8,470 nucleotides of DNA from Oscillospiraceae bacterium (GTDB taxonomy: Bacteria > Bacillota_A > Clostridia > Oscillospirales > Oscillospiraceae): NCBI GenBank assembly GCA_017455225.1, contig JAFTBL010000147.1, positions 1 to 8,470 on the forward strand, read 5' to 3'. A program made the translations under genes and the position numbers. This document shows, in pieces, positions 6,384 to 8,470 of the stretch (its first letter is position 1; the number at the start of each line of letters is the position of its first letter). The notes under the pieces are model-generated. The model was not told where the DNA came from and did not search any database. It saw only the letters and a program-made list of their open reading frames with translations.

Positions 6384-6399
6384 GATAGCACGATAACAA
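6376..6399 (+). repeat. Three tandem 8-bp repeats GATARCAN
   Basis: GATAACAT, GATAGCAC and GATAACAA follow each other at an exact 8-nt period. The first unit overlaps the right arm of the inverted repeat and the candidate -10. This could be an extended binding array for the same regulator, or coincidence in an A+T-rich promoter. Confidence 0.55.
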
Positions 6400-6433
6400 G
6401 GCCGGTGTTGACCGGGATACAGGAGGTAACAAG

Positions 6434-7246
6434 ATGAAAAAGATCCTTTGTGCCGTTTTGGCAGCGGTGCTGGCGCTGGCTTTGGTAGCCTGCGGCGGCG
6501 GAAAAACTGAGAGCGGTGGCGAAAAGGAAACGAACAAGCTGGTGGTCGGCTTTGACGCCGAGTTCCCGCCCTACGGATTTATGGCGGAGGACGGCAGCTA
6601 CGACGGCTTCGATCTGGCCATGGCGAAGGAGGTGTGCAAGCGCCTTGGCTGGGAGTTTGAGGCGGTGGCCATCAACTGGGACTTCAAGGACAACGAGCTG
6701 TCCTCCGGCACCATCAACTGCATCTGGAATGGCTTCACCTACACAGGGCGTGAAAATGACTACACGTGGTCCGAGCCTTACGTGGACAACCAGATCGTGA
6801 TGGTTGTCAAGGCAGACGCCGGCTTCACCTCGCTCTCCGACCTTGCCGGCAAGAAGGTCATGGCCCAGGCCGGCTCCTCCGCGGTGGACGCCATCAACGC
6901 CAGCGACGAGCTGAAGGATTCGCTGGGCGAGGTGGTGGAGCTGTCGGATTACAACCAGGGCTTCATGGAGCTCAAGCAGGGCACCGTGGACGCGGTGGCG
7001 GCGGATCTGGGCGTTGCCAAGTATCAGATCAGCGTCAACGAGGGCAACTACGTGATCCTGGACGAGCCCATTTCCCGCGAGCAGTACGCCATCGGCTTCC
7101 TGAAGGGCAACACCGCGCTGCGTGACGCGGTGAACGAGCAGCTGCTGGCCATCGCCAAGGACGGCACCATGCTGAAGATTGCCGAAAACTACGTGGATCA
7201 GGGACTGGTGATCGAAAACCTCTGCCTGATCGAGTCCGGCAACTGA
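6434..7246 (+). CDS. Polar amino acid ABC transporter, substrate-binding lipoprotein
   Basis: This is a 270-residue extracytoplasmic solute-binding protein of the SBP_bac_3 type (family 3), which captures an amino acid and delivers it to the permease encoded next. A lipoprotein signal is clear: MKKILCAVLAAVLALALVAC with the lipobox LVAC and lipid-modified Cys20, followed by a Gly-rich linker. The mature part shows KLVVGFDAEFPPYGF, DGFDLAMAKEVCKRLG, NGFTYTGRENDYTWSEPY (Arg106 in the position that usually binds the ligand carboxylate), LAGKKVMAQAGSSA and FLKGNTALRDAVNEQLL. A near-perfect ribosome binding site, AGGAGGT (6421-6427), sits 6 nt before the ATG. It is the first gene of the operon and is separated from the permease by a hairpin. 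The ligand cannot be read from the sequence; cystine, glutamine or a basic amino acid are all possible. Confidence 0.93.
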   Translation: MKKILCAVLAAVLALALVACGGGKTESGGEKETNKLVVGFDAEFPPYGFMAEDGSYDGFDLAMAKEVCKRLGWEFEAVAINWDFKDNELSSGTINCIWNGFTYTGRENDYTWSEPYVDNQIVMVVKADAGFTSLSDLAGKKVMAQAGSSAVDAINASDELKDSLGEVVELSDYNQGFMELKQGTVDAVAADLGVAKYQISVNEGNYVILDEPISREQYAIGFLKGNTALRDAVNEQLLAIAKDGTMLKIAENYVDQGLVIENLCLIESGN

Positions 7247-7254
7247 TCGGCACA

Positions 7255-7301
7255 CACAATACCTGTCCGGGTGGGGACGATGCGTCTCCACCCGGATTGT
7301 G
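7255..7301 (+). other. Intercistronic hairpin between binding-protein and permease genes
   Basis: Arms 7266-7279 and 7283-7296 pair over 14 bp (one G-U wobble) with a 3-nt loop. The base can be lengthened by CACAAT (7255-7260) pairing with ATTGTG (7296-7301) across a bulge. No T-run follows, so it is not a standard terminator. Such structures after binding-protein genes often protect the upstream message from 3' decay or attenuate downstream expression; that role is inferred here. Confidence 0.65.
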
Positions 7302-7333
7302 GGTATATCAACCAAGGAAACGAGGACTCCGAC

Positions 7334-7990
7334 ATGACCGTACAAACCATGCTTGCCTCTTTGGGACAGGCGTTTTTCACCACGCTGTCCGTTTTTTTCT
7401 TTACATTGCTGGGCTCGCTGCCGCTGGGGCTGCTGGTCAATTATTTCCGCGGCTGCCGCTTTGCGCCGCTGCGGGCGATCACCAAGATCTATATTTCCAT
7501 CATGCGGGGCACGCCGCTGATGCTGCAGCTGGTGGTGGTGTTCTTCGGCCCCAATCTGATCCTCGGCGTCACACCGCCGGCTAACTGGCGGTCTCTTGCC
7601 GTGATCGTGGCGTTCGTCATCAACTACGCCGCCTATTTTGCCGAAATCTACCGGGGCGGCATCGAGTCCATCCCGGAGGGGCAGTATGAGGCGGCGCAGG
7701 TGCTGGGCTACAGCCGCGCCCAGACGTATTTCAAAATCATCCTGCCGCAGATGGTCAAGCGCGTGCTTCCCTCTGTCACCAACGAGGTGATCACTCTGGT
7801 CAAGGACACGTCACTGGCCTCGGCGGTGGGCGTGGTGGAGATGTTCACCCGCGCCCGGCAGATCGCCGTGGCCCCGCGTTCGCCGGGCATGCTGGCGTTC
7901 GCCGCGGCGGCGGTGTTCTATTACGTGTTCAACTATGTGGTCGCATTCGGCATGGAGCGGCTGGAAAAGGCGCTCAATTACTATCGGTAG
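7334..7990 (+). CDS. Polar amino acid ABC transporter, permease
   Basis: This is a 218-residue inner-membrane permease of the His/Glu/Gln/Arg/opine family (MetI-like fold), forming the channel that pairs with the binding protein upstream and the ATPase downstream. About five transmembrane helices are visible, including segments near residues 10-35, 55-78, 85-105 and 185-210. The cytoplasmic EAA loop is present: EAAQVLGYSRAQTYFKIILP, starting at Glu119, with conserved Gly125; it docks on the ATPase. The motif IMRGTPLMLQL is typical of this family. I chose ATG 7334, with GAGGA (7322-7326) 7 nt upstream, over the longer frame from GTG 7271. The longer N-terminus would be a hydrophilic extension encoded within the intercistronic hairpin and has no ribosome binding site. 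Confidence 0.94.
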   Translation: MTVQTMLASLGQAFFTTLSVFFFTLLGSLPLGLLVNYFRGCRFAPLRAITKIYISIMRGTPLMLQLVVVFFGPNLILGVTPPANWRSLAVIVAFVINYAAYFAEIYRGGIESIPEGQYEAAQVLGYSRAQTYFKIILPQMVKRVLPSVTNEVITLVKDTSLASAVGVVEMFTRARQIAVAPRSPGMLAFAAAAVFYYVFNYVVAFGMERLEKALNYYR

Positions 7991-8003
7991 GGGGAGGCGG
8001 CAT

Positions 8004-8470
8004 ATGCGCATTCTGGAAATGAACCATGTGAAAAAGAGCTTCAACAACGCCTCGCTCCATGTGCTGAAGGATATCTCCCTCTACGTGGACGAGGGGGAGG
8101 TGGTGGCGGTGATCGGCCCCTCCGGCTCCGGCAAATCCACGCTGCTGCGCTGTGCCACGCTGCTGACGGACATGGACAGCGGGGAGCTGATCTACCAGGG
8201 CAGCTATGCCGTGCACGAGGAAAACGGCCGTGCGGTGTACGCAGATAAAAAAACGCTGCAGACGCTGCGCTCCTGCTTCGGGCTGGTGTTTCAGAATTTC
8301 AATCTGTTTCCCCACTACTCGGTGCTGAAAAACCTGACCGACGCCCAGATCTCCGTGCTGGGCCGCGGCAAGGAGGAGGCGCGATCCCGCGCCATGGCGC
8401 TGCTGGAAAAGATGGGGCTTGCGGACAAGGCGGACGCCTATCCCTGCCAGCTCTCCGGCGGGCAGCAGCA
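8004..8470 (+). CDS. Polar amino acid ABC transporter, ATP-binding protein (5' part)
   Basis: This is the ATPase that powers the transporter, cut off by the window end after 155 codons of an expected 240-260. It starts at ATG 8004, 13 nt after the permease stop, with GGGGAGG (7991-7997) 6 nt upstream. Seen directly: Walker A GPSGSGKST (38-46), Q-loop VFQNFNLFPHYSVLKNLTDA (Gln97) and the start of the signature motif LSGGQQ (150-155). Walker B and the H-loop lie beyond the window. The stretch between Walker A and the Q-loop (YADKKTLQTLRSCFGLVFQ) is characteristic of the HisP/GlnQ polar amino acid group. The order binding protein-permease-ATPase is standard for one uptake system. Confidence 0.95.
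   Translation, partial: MRILEMNHVKKSFNNASLHVLKDISLYVDEGEVVAVIGPSGSGKSTLLRCATLLTDMDSGELIYQGSYAVHEENGRAVYADKKTLQTLRSCFGLVFQNFNLFPHYSVLKNLTDAQISVLGRGKEEARSRAMALLEKMGLADKADAYPCQLSGGQQ

Noticed and set aside
6298..6433. Possible riboswitch or T-box in the transporter leader
   Set aside because: With the promoter placed at 6355-6383 the leader is only about 44 nt, too short, and no T-box or aptamer motif or terminator hairpin was seen.
6356..7345. Minus-strand 329-codon frame opposite the binding-protein gene
   Set aside because: It spans the promoter, operator and intercistronic hairpin of the plus-strand operon and has His/Val/Leu shadow composition.

Overview
The window reads as a G+C-rich, endospore-forming Firmicute of the class Clostridia, probably Oscillospiraceae-like. 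This rests on three things seen here: a PASTA-type PrkC kinase with its PrpC phosphatase beside RlmN and RsgA (a classic Firmicute cluster), a SpoVM-like micropeptide, and a SipL-type SPOCS/LysM spore-coat protein of the kind known from Clostridioides. All genes lie on the plus strand. No mobile element, tRNA, rRNA or CRISPR array was seen. The genus assignment is inference.

Region 1 (1-4400) is a tightly packed housekeeping operon: the 3' part of rlmN (radical-SAM rRNA/tRNA methylase), prpC (PP2C phosphatase), prkC (membrane Ser/Thr kinase with four extracellular PASTA repeats) and rsgA (circularly permuted GTPase for 30S maturation). Genes overlap by 23 nt (rlmN/prpC) and 4 nt (prkC/rsgA) or are 18 nt apart (prpC/prkC). 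A perfect 13-bp hairpin with a T-run closes the operon. Compared with Bacillus subtilis, rpe and thiN are missing between rsgA and spoVM.

Region 2 (4401-6297) is a compact sporulation island. It holds a 52-residue two-helix membrane protein of unknown function, a 24-residue SpoVM homologue 2 nt downstream of it, then sipL, then a strong terminator. SpoVM and SipL both work with SpoIVA in building the basal layer of the spore coat. Between spoVM and sipL lies a 17-bp hairpin that buries the sipL ribosome binding site. A SigmaE-like promoter overlaps its left arm, so a transcript starting there would lack that arm and leave the site free. This suggests that sipL is translated from its own mother-cell transcript and not from read-through. 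It is the most interesting regulatory signal in the window.

Region 3 (6298-8470) is a polar amino acid ABC transporter operon: lipoprotein binding protein, permease and the first two thirds of the ATPase, which runs off the end. It is preceded by a vegetative-type promoter whose spacer contains a perfect inverted repeat, followed by three 8-bp direct repeats (a likely regulator-binding region). A stable hairpin separates the binding-protein gene from the permease gene and may set their expression ratio.
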